This document shows, one piece after another, positions 10,751 through 20,730 of a DNA stretch of 64,000 nucleotides. The position numbers and the translations under genes are program-made. The DNA is from Phycomyces nitens (lineage: Eukaryota > Mucoromycota > Mucoromycetes > Mucorales > Phycomycetaceae). The stretch is from contig JAHRBC010000002.1 of assembly GCA_022702545.1 (NCBI GenBank), forward strand, positions 2,294,001-2,358,000. Direction: 5' to 3'. The notes beneath the pieces are model-generated. The model worked only from the letters and a program-made list of their open reading frames with translations, did not search any database and had not been told where the DNA came from. Each line of letters begins with the position of its first letter. Position 1 is the first letter of the stretch.

Positions 10751-13700
10751 ATGTCTTCTATTTCCGCACAAAACACTACTGCCTGTTACTGCAACAAATG
10801 CAGCAATAACCAGCAAGGATTCACTATTGTATCCAAGCGCACTTACCAACGCCATAGTAAGAGAGCAAGAACTGAAGAAACTGGCGAATTTGAGAGCAGT
10901 ATGTATACTAGTGTTAATTTTCATTTACTGCGCAATAATAACTTGTATTTTTCAATTGAACTCAGGCACACAAAGTGATATGATGGATTTGGACGTTGAG
11001 GGTAAAATATATTTATTTGAAAACCAGTGCAGAGTAATAAACTAATCTAACCCATATTTGCAGCAATGCCGATTATTGAATCCGAATCCGTGGCAGTTGA
11101 CAGTCAGCCCAGCTTACCTTTTGGGGATTATGACCAAATGGTTGATGCCGATCAACTTGACAATGAGGTCAATGGCGATGGTGCCGAAATCACCAACGAC
11201 TCTGACAATGACAGTGATGATGAAGCCGATGTCGAGGAGATTGAGGTCGAGGAGTTTGATAGTGAAGGTCAGTATTGAATAGCTATAATACAAAAGCAAG
11301 CAAAAATTGAGTGTTAATAATTTTCCTTTTTAAATAATAGACCCTTTTGCTACTCCTGGTATGCCCGAAAACCCAGTGCACAGAGCAATTGCCATTTTCG
11401 TTGTTCTGTTTGCATCCCGTTATGTGGTCGATAAGGGTGCTGTTGTCTTGATTGAGTTCATCAACAAACTCTTGACGATTTACGGACAGGACTTCCAATT
11501 GCCCTCAAGCCTTTCTGGTCTCCAAAGCATGACGGGTTTCACTGCCTTGACCAAGGGTGTAAAGAGATTCGTTGTGTGCCAGGATTGCCACACGGTGTAT
11601 GAGGAAGCTGGGTCTGCTCCACTTCGGTGCGATTCTGCTAAGCTCGGTTCCCAATCTGTATGTGGTTGTCAATTGATGAAGCAATCGTCATCTGGTGCTT
11701 TGGTTGCCAAGAGATCGTACGTCTATCAGTCCGTCAAGCAGGCGTTGAGAGTCCTTTTCCTCCGCCCGGATTTTGAGACCAAGATTCGTCACTGGAACCA
11801 GGAGCTAAAAGTTGTAGACACCATGTGCGATATCTACGATGGTGCAATGTGGAAGGGTCTCCAGGACATGGGTGGTGTTTCGTTCGTTGCAGATCCACGT
11901 TCTTTGATGCTGACACTGAACATTGACTGGTTCCAGCCCTTTGATGGAATCAGCTATTCTTGTGGTGCCATCTATCTTGTAATCAATAATTTGCCTAGGG
12001 AGGAAAGGTTCAAGGCCGAAAATACTATTCTCGTCGGTCTGATGCCTGGACCCAAGGAGCCAAAGACAGATGAGATCAACAGTTATCTCAAGCCATTGGT
12101 CGATGAACTGGAGCAGTTGTTTGTTGGAATAAGGATCCCGACCTACGAGTGCCCGTCTGGTGTCAATGTCCGTGCTGCATTGTTGATGGTGGCGTGCGAT
12201 ATCCCAGCTGCAAGGAAGACGAGTGGGTTTACGGCACACAACAGCACCAATGCATGCTACAAGTGCAATCGTCAGTTCTCTCGTTTGGAGGGGTCAAACC
12301 AGGTGGATTTCCGTGGATTTGACTATTCACAATGGTCTCTTCGGACATCAGTTGACAACAGACACCATGCAACACTTTGGAAAGATGCCCAGACGATTTC
12401 CGAAAGGCATGGACTTGAAGTTGAGAATGGTGTACGATGGTCAGAGCTTCACCGCCTCCAGTATCTTGATCTTGTCCGCGCAACTGTGGTGGACCCCATG
12501 CACAACCTCTTCCTGGGAACCGCCAAGAGAATGGTTGAAAACTGGATCTCTGGTGGTGATTTGTCCAATGACGATCTTCTTGTGATGCAGGAGATAGCAG
12601 ACACCATGGAGCTGCCAAGTGATTACAGTTCACTAAAGACAAAGATTGCCAGGGGATTTCCATTCATGAAAGCAGACGAGTGGAAATCTTGGGTGCTGGT
12701 ATATTCGCCTGTTGCATTGAAGCCCGTTCTCCTGCGTCAAAAGTTTAACAGTTGGATGAACTTTGTGGATGCCTGCCGCCTGATTGTCAAGCCATCTGTG
12801 TCCTTCCAGGATGTTGACAATGCCCATCACCACCTTCAGCAATTCTGCCAAGAGTGCGAGCGCCTTTACCCTCCAAGTCTTCTCACCTGCAACATGCACC
12901 TGCACCTCCATCTTCATAAGACCATCAATGATTTTGGACCGGTGTACGGCTATTGGCTCTTTGGGTTTGAGAGGTACAACGGATTGCTAAAGAACGTGAG
13001 CACGAATGGAAAGAATGGGTTTGAGGCAACCTACATGCGGAAATTTGTCCAGGACGTATTCAAGAATGATTATGTCAATGCTGTTCTACAATCTCCAAGC
13101 CAAGACATCTTCACTCCTCTCTTTTCAAACCTCCTCTCTGCCTCCACCTCTGCCTCTATCCCTACCCCCACACCCACACCCACACCAACACCAACACGAC
13201 GCCCGTTCAGATTGCTGGATTTCATCGAAGCTTCAGAGAATTCTGAATTCCCAATCAAGGGTAACGAGCCTCTTCCCCCCTCTGCGTTTCCTCTGCTTCA
13301 AAAGTCTGCCACAAAAATGAGTGATATTGACTATCCTCAATTGTTGGCTTACTATGTGGATACGTATGACATTGACACCCTCCAGCATTATCAACATGCC
13401 ACTTCTTCTTCGTTGTTTGTTGACAATCAGATCGTGAAGCTGAAATCGATAAATCTCCTTGGCCAAGTTTATCGTGGACACAATAGCTCTGGAAATGGTG
13501 GATCTCGTGTACAAGCTTTGTTTGGTAGCAGCACTGGTGAGAACCAGACCGCCTATACTGGGCAGATACAGTATATTTTTGTTCATCAGTTTACGCCGCC
13601 TCTCTCTGCCTCTGTCCGTTTAAATCGTCGTGGCTATCAAAGCCAGCATGTCTTTGCCTTTGTGCGATGGAATGGTGTCTGTTATGAACGATCACGCGAA

Positions 13701-13865
13701 GATGAAGGTGTTGACATCTGTTTGCCCAGTTTTTCTCCTGCTACCAATGAGTGCATCTTGCCAGTGCATCGCCTTCTTTTGGAAGTTGCGACTGCCACAC
13801 ACACAAGCCGAAATGGTATAAAGAGGATGCTGGTCATTCCTTTGCCAAAGAAACTTTGCGTGTAA
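10751..13865 (+). CDS. CACTA (Tnp2-family) transposase of E1, 970 aa
   Basis: Four exons join in frame: 10751-10898, 10966-11001, 11064-11267, 11341-13865, all with GT-AG introns of 62-73 bp. Residues 12-35 form a CxCxxC...H finger. Residues 60-130 are very acidic. The last exon holds the Tnp2 core: NIDWFQPF (D325), VACDIPAARK (D416) followed by a CYKCN pair, DPMHNLFLG (D514) and YWLFGFERYNG (E673). The three D/E positions are conserved in E2 and E3 and are the likely DDE candidates, though I assign them by family pattern only. A Pro-Thr linker near residues 735-750 precedes a C-terminal domain. The protein should bind element ends and catalyse cut-and-paste transposition in the nucleus. The gene faces the minus-strand accessory gene, with 125 bp between stops. 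Confidence 0.9.
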
Positions 13866-13990
13866 TAAAAAAATAAATATCTTTTCTCTTTTATAAAGAA
13901 CAAACAGAAATAGCATTGCCTTTATAAATGTCGTCAAAACGTAACGCGTGTCAAAAAAAAATAGATGGAGAGATAAAAAAAATTATTTTA

Positions 13991-15179
13991 TTAAAGCCCA
14001 TGTCTAAGAGCCCACTGAGCAAGACTGGGATTTAAATTGGTCGGGACTGCCACGTCCACAGTTCTGCCATAAACCCTTGACAGCAACTGGTGAGAGTTTG
14101 CTCCAAGTTGGAGACCAACGAATCTATCAATGACTTGGATAAATTGGTTGTACTATCAATTGCACATTAGTAATCTAAAGTCATCCAAAATATTATTTAT
14201 AATCAGCTCAACAACTCACTTCATCGCTTCTCCAACTTGGGCGGACGGTCCGAATCACACGTCTTCTTCCAGTTTCGGAGACTTCGTCATCCGATTCTCC
14301 TCCGGACATTGCTTCCTTGGGGAGTGCATTGGCACAATCCCGGCCCATCTCTTGGTTGATGGCAACCATGTTGCTGCCGTATGCCTTTGTTCGGCGCTTG
14401 TGGTTCTAATAATAACCTTGTTATTATTTTTTGGAATAGATTTTTAATATATCAAGGATAACTTACTTCACCAGCACGTCTGGCTCTCCGTGAACGTGTG
14501 TTCGTGATCTCTTTTGCAGCAGCAGAGATCTTCTCCTGTTTGCATCTGTTGATGAAGTTTTTGTGGAGCTTATCACGAAGATCCTTGGTTCTCATCCCAT
14601 CACCAGCAAACTTGCGCTCCAGGACGACAAGAAGCCTGTTCACTAACTCCTTGTTTGGAGTCACATTAAAGTGAACATCCGTGTTCCACCTGGGCTTGTT
14701 AGTGTTGGCCAAGATCTCTGCTGGAGTATTTGCATGGAAATTTGGCTCCCACAAGAACTCACGGATCTTTCTCTGATATAGTAAACAAGTTAATGAATTG
14801 ATAATATAGTATAAGGTATAATACTTACATTGACCTCCACTGATGTTTTATGGCTGGGTCCGGCCAAACCAATGGCCTCCACAACCGCAACATTGCTGGG
14901 TTCACTGGTGGCAGTGGCAGGAACCTCTTCTCCAAAATTGTCAATGGCCTTAATGGCTTCACGGGTTCCAGCAATGATGACACCAAGTCTGGCATCCATC
15001 GTTACCAGTTTGGTGTTGGAGGTCACCAACTCGCCTTCTACATTGGTGACCTTATCTTCCACTCTGGTCATGTTGTCTTGAATTCCAGAGAGCATCTCGA
15101 CAATTTGCTCCATGTTGGCAGGAGTGAGAGCAGGAGCAGGAGTGGGACGAGGAGCAATCGATCTTCTTTGGTTAACCAT
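13991..15179 (-). CDS. CACTA accessory protein of E1, 334 aa, four exons
   Basis: Exons on the minus strand: 15179-14829, 14772-14467, 14405-14220, 14152-13991. All introns are GT-AG and phase 0. Exon 1 starts MVNQRRSIAPRP and continues into a heptad-like stretch (LSGIQDNMTRVEDKV), perhaps a coiled coil. Exon 2 is 306 nt, ends in a basic RSRRARR run, and has the same length as exon 2 in E2 and E3. Exon 3 ends with the conserved RPSWRSDE. Exon 4 contains VIDRF, also seen in E3. Overall sequence is strongly diverged from the other two copies, but gene structure is conserved. I do not recognise a named domain. Position and company suggest a TnpA-like DNA-binding partner of the transposase; that is inference. 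Confidence 0.75.
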
Positions 15180-15289
15180 TTTCTAGAATATGGTAAAGTA
15201 TATTTCGATTATAATTATTAGTTTTTGTTCAATTGAAATAAAAATAAATATAATATACATACAAAAACTGTTTTGTTGGGTGGGTGAGT

Positions 15290-15291
<2 letters not shown>

Positions 15292-15323
<32 letters not shown>
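15292..15323. repeat. GT dinucleotide microsatellite
   Basis: About 16 uninterrupted GT units, 110-140 bp upstream of the accessory-gene ATG, between it and the divergent micro-exon candidate gene. It may lie in the shared promoter region; a role is not shown. Confidence 0.85.
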
Positions 15324-15326
<3 letters not shown>

Positions 15327-15624
15327 GGTAAGAGAGGTTGAATATCAAAAAGGCCGTTATATATAGGCATTTTGAATGACTATAAAGATGTTCCTCTATT
15401 GTCTTGAAGCACTGAGATGCAAATCGGCCTTGATATTGTTTTTGGGCTCAATCCATCATGCTTTCCGCAGCATGCTTCAAAGGTGAAAAAAAAATTCAGA
15501 CTCTCTCCTTTTTTTTTGGTTCCCTTTATTTTTCCTTTTGTTTGCTTTTTTAATATCGGCGCCTTTCTCTGGTAAGACATTTTTTATACCTCTTTATACA
15601 CACAAATTAACCTCTTTTTCATAG

Positions 15625-16135
15625 ATGTGCGCTCCCATTGCAACTCATCCTTTCCACAATGGCCATCTAGACAAATACTCACTGGCCGCATTCACTGGTA
15701 CCATCATCTTGATAAAAATTATTTTCACTTTCTCTTTTAGATTGGCCAAACAACTTATATAGGGATGCCATCGGCACCAGGTAAAATTTTTTCTTTCAAT
15801 CATACTTGTTCCCTCTCTGACTCTATTCCATTGTAGACTGCCCTTTCTATTCATGCCATCGGCCTCCTCCATCATTTGCAATTGTAATCATAAAGGTAAT
15901 ATTCTTTATAAATCTCTTTTTGCTTATCCAAAATATTATTCAGATTATTTATTAATTATTATTATTATGTGTTTTATAGACTCACTTGGGCTTCCTTTAC
16001 ACACCATACCCCCTACTTTGATAACCCATTTGGCTCCTGGTATGTAAATTAAATATATCATCACTCTGTTCACCCATATTAATTTTTATTCCCTTTTTTA
16101 TAGTAAAACCTGCCACACAGCCCATCCAGCCTTAA
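15625..16135 (+). CDS. Candidate micro-exon gene of E1, 87 aa
   Basis: Five short coding exons join in one frame: 15625-15697, 15741-15780, 15837-15895, 15980-16039, 16104-16135. Each intron has GT...AG ends and a pyrimidine-rich acceptor. A non-coding first exon would end CTCTG|GTAAG at 15571, and the ATG is the first codon after the next acceptor. The protein starts MCAPIATHPFHNGH, has a CNCNH motif and a Pro-rich tail, and matches no family I know. E3 shows the same layout (CTCTG|GTAAG at 62422, then an AG|ATG at 62488) with a different, shorter frame. It could instead be a non-coding spliced leader region. No transcript evidence is available. Confidence 0.35.
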
Positions 16136-16881
16136 AATTCAAGTCCCCTTTGCGCACTCTTGCCCATCTCTTGCAATGTAAGTATCTTTTGACACACAAA
16201 AATTTTCTCTTTGTACCCCACATCATTAACACTTCTTTATCTTTTACAGAACACTCCTGCAGCCCAAAAAATTGCTGGATATTCATATTTTTGCAGGTAT
16301 TTTTTATGTAGAAAAATATTCCATCCAAATAGCAGCAAGCAACCGGGTAGAAACGGCTAGGCATAGGAATAGGCGTAATAATAGACCCTAAACCTAGAAA
16401 CATTCTATTCTTTCCAATAAAAATAAAAGCGTAAACCATTACCAATCCAATATAAACGGGAAATCAAATAATGGGTGATATATTACTGGTGAAGAAGAAT
16501 AAAGAGGCTTTCAAGTGTTTAATTTGATTGGTCTTGGGTAGTAACCACTAGTAGATACATCGAGTTTCTACAACTCGCAACATAAAGATATGTGACGTAT
16601 CTGAACATTTCAACGACCACGTTGAGACGACCAAAATAGAACCGTTCTTTTAAATACTTTTTTTCATCGTTCCAAATCAGATCTATATACCGAAAGTGCT
16701 AACAGACCTCACCTGCGGCACATTTTTACATGTTTCTACTACTGCAAACCACGACACCGAGGTACCTGTGAAGCTAGCATGCCTCCTAGTTGAAAAAATA
16801 TTTAAACTAGGTGAAACCCACCCCTTTTCAGTACCATAATGCCGGATTTCTGGTACTACAAACAGCCCCTCTTTTGCAGTG
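16136..16881. other. E1 right subterminal region, no gene seen
   Basis: About 750 bp after the micro-exon candidate. Further donor and acceptor-like sites occur to about 16310, but I see no credible open frame. The last 150 bp contain inverted matches to the left end (ACTAGGTGAAA, GGTACTA), consistent with transposase or accessory-protein binding sites. Confidence 0.6.
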
Positions 16882-16884
16882 GAA

Positions 16885-17601
16885 GACGTAAACGAAGTCT
16901 CCAATATATTCTCCCAAGATCATCAACATCGTTCGCTGGAACGTGGACGGAGCAGAAGTCAACCCAAAAGGCATCACCGTGAACTCAAAGGTTCCTTGCC
17001 TTGTCACGAAACCAGTTCTCTCAATGGACTCTTTGGCAACAGGAACCTGCCAATAGCCACTTGCAGCGTCCAACGTCGAGAACAGAGAAGAACCACCCAG
17101 AGAATCCAAAAGATCGTCGATATGGGGCAACGGGAAAGCATCCTTGATGGTGACTTGGTTCAACTTGCGGTAGTCCACCACCAACCGAAGGGTATTGTCC
17201 CTCTTGCGAACAAAGAAGACAGGAGACGTCCAGAGACCACGCGACGGATGGATCAGGCCCAAGGCCAACAGGTTATCCAGCTCCCGTTTCAACGACTCGT
17301 CCTCCTCCCAAGTCAAACGGTACGGCCTAGAACGGATTGGCTCACTTGTTGTCACTGGAATCTCATGGTCCAAGAGATTCACCCGACCCAAACCAGAATT
17401 CTCCACAAACGCGTCCTGATGCGCCTCTACAACGCTCGCAATCCCCTGAGGAAGCACCTCTTCCTCCTTCTCCGAAACGGACATCACCTCCTCAACGTAG
17501 TCCAACAACTTTTCCTCCTGAAGAGTATCTTTAACGTGGGCTCTTCCCCACGACAGACTCCTTTCGGACATTAATCGAGTAAATGGGTGCGCCAACACCA
17601 C
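16885..17601 (-). pseudogene. pol: G1 RT 5' part (upstream of the E1 insertion)
   Basis: This frame contains the RT fingers and palm: an IRSRPYRLTWEE entry segment, SPVFFVRKRDNTLRLVVDYRKLNQ, FSTLDAASGYWQ, TVMPFGLTSAPSTFQ and GDFVYVF, where E1 interrupts it. It overlaps the end of the protease frame by about 70 nt in the +1 frame, so either a second recoding event or an indel links protease and RT. Its product would be the N-terminal RT half. Confidence 0.85.
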
Positions 17602-18703
17602 TCATCCCAAACTCTCTCGTTTGTCCTTGCAACTCCACACTGCTCGCTCCGTGCTTGGTCGGGATAATGATGCACCCATCCTTCAACCGCAGTTGAATCC
17701 TGTACTTCCTAAACCAGGTCATACCCAACAAGCACAGATCTTGGTTGCCAGGGCCCTCCTTGATGCACATCGTGTCCGGTCGCAGTTTTCCGGCCACACG
17801 AATGGGAACGTTGACAGTAATGTCACAAGGGGGGTGTGCTTGACCATCCAGACTGGAGAGAGGGAGACGATCGCCATTTGGCACCAAACCGAGCTTGACG
17901 GCCAAAGTCTTGCTAATGACGGACATGCTGGCCCCAGAGTCGAAGATCGCCGGCAAAACTTGGTCATTGATGGTTATAGGCGCGCGCAACGGTTGGCTTG
18001 AGGCGAAGTCTTGATAGTCGTACTTGTAGCTGTAGACCGTATCGTCGCTGTCGTACCCATCCAGCTCACTATCTGAACCGAAGTTCACTTCATCCGACAC
18101 CACACTCTGCGACTCCCAGTCGTCTGAGTAGAACGAGGCGGACTCCTCTGACGAATCCTCTTGATGCTGGACCAAGTTGACACCTAGTGCGGGCACCTTC
18201 TTCTTCCTACCAGTGAGGAAACGCAGACCGTCCTTGACATCTTTGGACGCGGTCCTGTCCAAAAGTAACCAATCGGCCACCGAGAGCCCAGCATCCACAT
18301 TCTTAAGCTTCTCCCATACATCCTTTCGGTGCAGCTTGACTGGGAGATGCCTTGGCGGCTGGCGAGGACGGCGCGGTTGGGTTGACCCTCCCTGTACAGG
18401 ACGCATATGGACATCTTCTTGTCCATGTACAGGTTGGGCGGGGTGAGTGTTGAACTGCCCCTGGTGGTGTGATTGCTGTTGAAGCATTGGTAGCGGTTGA
18501 GGGTTGAGGGGAGCAAAGGGAATGGGGACCATGGTCTCCGGTGCCTTTCCTTTTCTCCTGGCGTAGGGCTTCCTGGGAGTTGAAGGTTCTCCGACCTTGA
18601 CATGCTCTGCTGCATATACGGGCATGCTCTCTACCATGTTAACCTCGGCGTCGTCTTGTGGGGGTGGGGGGTAAGTTTGATTGCGGGCATCAGCAAAACT
18701 TAC
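17531..18703 (-). CDS. pol: G1 protease region of pol
   Basis: This frame is open from at least 18703, in the -1 frame relative to gag, to a stop at 17531; its first ATG is at 18637. It has a basic and Pro/Gln-rich N-terminal part, an acidic middle (DSDSELDGYDSDD-like), then an aspartic protease core: AIFDSGASMSVI with catalytic DSG, followed by a CLLGMTWF segment. The continuous -1 frame from gag, without needing the ATG, suggests expression as a Gag-Pro fusion by ribosomal frameshifting. The protease would process the Gag-Pol polyprotein. Confidence 0.82.
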   Translation of the reverse strand, partial: VSFADARNQTYPPPPQDDAEVNMVESMPVYAAEHVKVGEPSTPRKPYARRKGKAPETMVPIPFAPLNPQPLPMLQQQSHHQGQFNTHPAQPVHGQEDVHMRPVQGGSTQPRRPRQPPRHLPVKLHRKDVWEKLKNVDAGLSVADWLLLDRTASKDVKDGLRFLTGRKKKVPALGVNLVQHQEDSSEESASFYSDDWESQSVVSDEVNFGSDSELDGYDSDDTVYSYKYDYQDFASSQPLRAPITINDQVLPAIFDSGASMSVISKTLAVKLGLVPNGDRLPLSSLDGQAHPPCDITVNVPIRVAGKLRPDTMCIKEGPGNQDLCLLGMTWFRKYRIQLRLKDGCIIIPTKHGASSVELQGQTREFGMSGVGAPIYSINVRKESVVGKSPR

Positions 18704-18724
18704 TGATGCCCTTTGCCTTTTCCC
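18685..18724 (-). promoter_or_regulatory. Candidate -1 programmed ribosomal frameshift signal (gag to protease)
   Basis: Read on the minus strand: slippery heptamer G GGA AAA (18724-18718) in the correct gag register, a 6-nt spacer (18717-18712), then a perfect 9-bp stem GGGCATCAG/CTGATGCCC (18711-18703 and 18693-18685). The gag stop TAA lies in the 9-nt loop (18702-18700). The -1 frame is open from the slip site through protease. All parts match the standard retroelement -1 frameshift layout; activity is inferred. Confidence 0.7.
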
Positions 18725-19911
18725 GACTCGGCTTCCTTATTGGCTCTCTTGGGACAATTTGGCTTGATGTGTCCCTCTTCGTTACACCAGAAGCATGTAA
18801 CAACTCGAGGACCAGAAGGAGCAGAACCAGAAGCACCACCACCAACACCAGACTGTCCGGATGGACCAGGACCACCATAACCGGACGGACCAGTACCAGA
18901 ACCACGAGAACCACCAAAACCAGACGGACCAGAACCACCAGAACCACCAAAACCAGACGGACCAGAAGGACCAGAGCCACCAAAACCAGACGGACCAGAA
19001 CCACCAGAACCACCAAAACCAGACGGACCAGAAGGACCAGAGCCACCAAAACCGGACGGACCAGAAGGACCAGCGCCACCATAGCCGGACGGACCAGCAA
19101 AACCAGGACCACCATAACCGGACGGACCAGCAAAACCAGGAGCACCATAGCTGGACGGACCAGCGAAACCAGGAACACCATAGCTGGACGGACCAGCAAA
19201 GCCTGGACCACCGAACCCAGACGCATGGGTGTCCACCAAGTGGATCTTCATGGTCTTAAACTCCTTTATCAGCTCCGACAACGCATCCTCCACAAAACTG
19301 TTCTTCGCCAAAGAACCAGCGACAGAGAGATTCCCAAACTCGGGACCAGAACGAGCACCAGAACGACGGTACTTCTCCTCGACGGTTTCCACCTTCGTCG
19401 CCATGTTCACCAGATCGTTCCACGAACGAGGCACACCCATCTTCTCCACCTCGTACGCCACCTCTTCTCTCAGCGCCTTCAACAAAATTCTGACCTTTTG
19501 CGACTCATTGGAGAGCGCAACCAGGCCAAACAACTCCTGCAATCTCAGAGCGACGTCGCCGACACTCTGTCCTTGACCCTGGCGGATCTGCTCAATCTCG
19601 TTCCACCAGATGTCCTCCATATGCCTTGCAGCAAACTGCTTCTTAAACTCCTCGACGAACTTCTCCCACGTAACGATCTCCTCCTCGTGGATCGCCCACC
19701 ACTTTGCAGCTGTTCCCCGGAAATGCATCGCGGCCACCAGGATCGCCTCCTCATCGCTCATTCCGACACCTCGCTTGAGCCGCTCCATGTGTTGTAACCA
19801 AGAAAGTGCCTCAGCGTTGGGTCCTCCCACGAAAATCTCAGGAGCTGAGAGGTACTTCGAGATGTTGGACTTACGCTCGGGCGTAGGAGTTGTTGTCTGA
19901 CTAGGGGGCAT
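18700..19911 (-). CDS. gag: G1 Gag protein, 403 aa
   Basis: The first in-frame ATG is at 19911. Residues about 20-190 form a retrotransposon Gag core (AAMHFRGTAAKWWAIHEE and a following VGDVALRLQELFG segment). Residues about 231-368 are a Gly/Ser/Pro repeat with regular Phe or Tyr (units like GPSGFGG and GPSGYGG). A single CCHC zinc knuckle, CFWCNEEGHIKPNC, lies at 373-386 and would bind RNA. Gag would form the cytoplasmic virus-like particle. The ORF is intact. The aromatic low-complexity block is unusual for Gag and resembles phase-separating sequences. The stop lies in a frameshift hairpin. Confidence 0.88.
   Translation of the reverse strand: MPPSQTTTPTPERKSNISKYLSAPEIFVGGPNAEALSWLQHMERLKRGVGMSDEEAILVAAMHFRGTAAKWWAIHEEEIVTWEKFVEEFKKQFAARHMEDIWWNEIEQIRQGQGQSVGDVALRLQELFGLVALSNESQKVRILLKALREEVAYEVEKMGVPRSWNDLVNMATKVETVEEKYRRSGARSGPEFGNLSVAGSLAKNSFVEDALSELIKEFKTMKIHLVDTHASGFGGPGFAGPSSYGVPGFAGPSSYGAPGFAGPSGYGGPGFAGPSGYGGAGPSGPSGFGGSGPSGPSGFGGSGGSGPSGFGGSGPSGPSGFGGSGGSGPSGFGGSRGSGTGPSGYGGPGPSGQSGVGGGASGSAPSGPRVVTCFWCNEEGHIKPNCPKRANKEAESGKGKGHQ
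18880..19215. repeat. Minisatellite encoding the Gag Gly/Ser/aromatic repeats
   Basis: Runs of about 33- to 36-bp units (plus-strand core CCAAAACCAGACGGACCAGA) repeat through this stretch and encode the GPSGFGG/GPSGYGG units. Such an array could change length by slippage without breaking the frame. Confidence 0.8.
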
Positions 19912-19963
19912 CTTGCACAGCACGGTTTAGAGTTGAATAAATTTGAAATAAAAGATATAGTGT

Positions 19964-19980
19964 CCTCGGCACGACCTCCA
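19964..19980 (-). promoter_or_regulatory. G1 primer-binding site
   Basis: Three bases after the 5' LTR the minus strand reads TGGAGGTCGTGCCGAGG. TGG pairs with a tRNA CCA end, and TGGAGGTC fits the 3' end of a fungal tRNA-Gln as I recall it. The tRNA identity is a guess. Confidence 0.55.
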
Positions 19981-19983
19981 ATT

Positions 19984-20730
19984 TGACGCGTGATGTGTGT
20001 ATACGGTTGTGTATAGTGACGAACGACGGCAAATAATAAAACGATAATAAAGATAAAGAAAATGACTAACGAAACTCAACAGTATATTCCCAAAATGTAA
20101 CCGGGCAAAATATCACTGCTCTTCAGAGATCGAAAAGTACAAATAAAATAAAATAGAACCGGTATTAAACCCAACGAAAGATATCTTTTATTGATTGAAA
20201 ACTGAATGTCTTTTATAGACATTCAGAATCGAAAAAGAATAACTGAAAATAATAAAATAAATGGATGGAATTGTGCTATCGCAGTCAAGGTAAAACAAAG
20301 AATAAAGAAATAAGTGAATAAAATGATGTAATTCTAGACAAGTGTGATAAAGTATAGTATAAAAATATTGTAAAAATAATAAAGGTAAAAATGGAAGAAG
20401 TACATTGTACAAAGACAATTGTTTAAAGAGGTGTAAAATGGTGCAATCCTGCAAGATGGTGTCAAGGATTCACAAATAGGAAAGGAAATAATATAAAAAA
20501 GGAAATAAATAAATGTGATAAAATAAAAACGGGAAAAGACTGGGAAGAAAGAAAAATATAGAAACTCGGGGATCGCCCAGCCAACGTCACCTCACTGGAA
20601 ACCCGCCCAACTCACTCGGCTCGGACTTCTTACTCGGACTTGTCCAGCCACCGACCCCTCCTACGTCTATGTCCGGGCCCTTGGTCCGGCTTCATGGTCG
20701 AAACCGAACCTGCCCACAACACACGTGTCA
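19984..20730 (-). repeat. G1 5' LTR (747 bp)
   Basis: Matches the 3' LTR with only a few differences by eye. On the minus strand it starts TGACACGTGTG and carries a TATAAAAGAC box near 20210 and AATAAA near 20190. Transcription would run away from tRNA-Met, whose mature 5' end lies 9 bp to the right. Confidence 0.93.

Larger units (their letters stand above)
10509..16881 (+). mobile_element. Autonomous CACTA-type element E1 (6,373 bp)
   Basis: Termini are CACTGGAAAAACCCCTC at 10509 and ...CCCCTCTTTTGCAGTG at 16881, with a perfect GAA duplication (10506-10508 and 16882-16884). TTTCACCTAGT near the left end recurs inverted near the right end (about 16810). It carries an intact Tnp2 transposase gene (plus), a convergent accessory gene (minus) and a possible micro-exon gene. 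It sits exactly in the RT catalytic codons of G1. Of the three autonomous-type elements here it is the only one with both genes unbroken and no nested insertion. Confidence 0.93.
7185..20730 (-). mobile_element. Ty3/Gypsy retrotransposon G1 (interrupted by E1)
   Basis: Full-length element on the minus strand: 5' LTR 19984-20730, primer site, gag, a frameshift-linked protease, RT, RNase H, integrase, polypurine tract, 3' LTR 7185-7936. The order PR-RT-RH-IN defines Ty3/Gypsy. E1 splits the RT at its catalytic motif, and about 440 bp of foreign-looking sequence splits RNase H from integrase. Without E1 the element is about 7.2 kb. Its 5' LTR ends 9 bp from tRNA-Met. Flanks are AAA on the left and AAAG on the right, so the target duplication is not a clean match beyond 3 bp. 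It cannot be autonomous now. Confidence 0.93.

Noticed and set aside
13006..13320. Alternative frame across the Pro-Thr linker of the E1 transposase
   Set aside because: It results from the CCCACA repeat being open in several frames; the transposase frame continues through it.
17531..17601. Second programmed frameshift (+1) between G1 protease and RT
   Set aside because: The frames overlap by about 70 nt, but I see no clear +1 slip site, and RT is already broken by E1. An ordinary indel is as likely, so it is not claimed.
18658..19797. Long plus-strand open frame with Thr/Arg/Asn repeats
   Set aside because: It is the antisense shadow of the Gag minisatellite. The minus-strand frame has a Gag core, a zinc knuckle and a linked protease.
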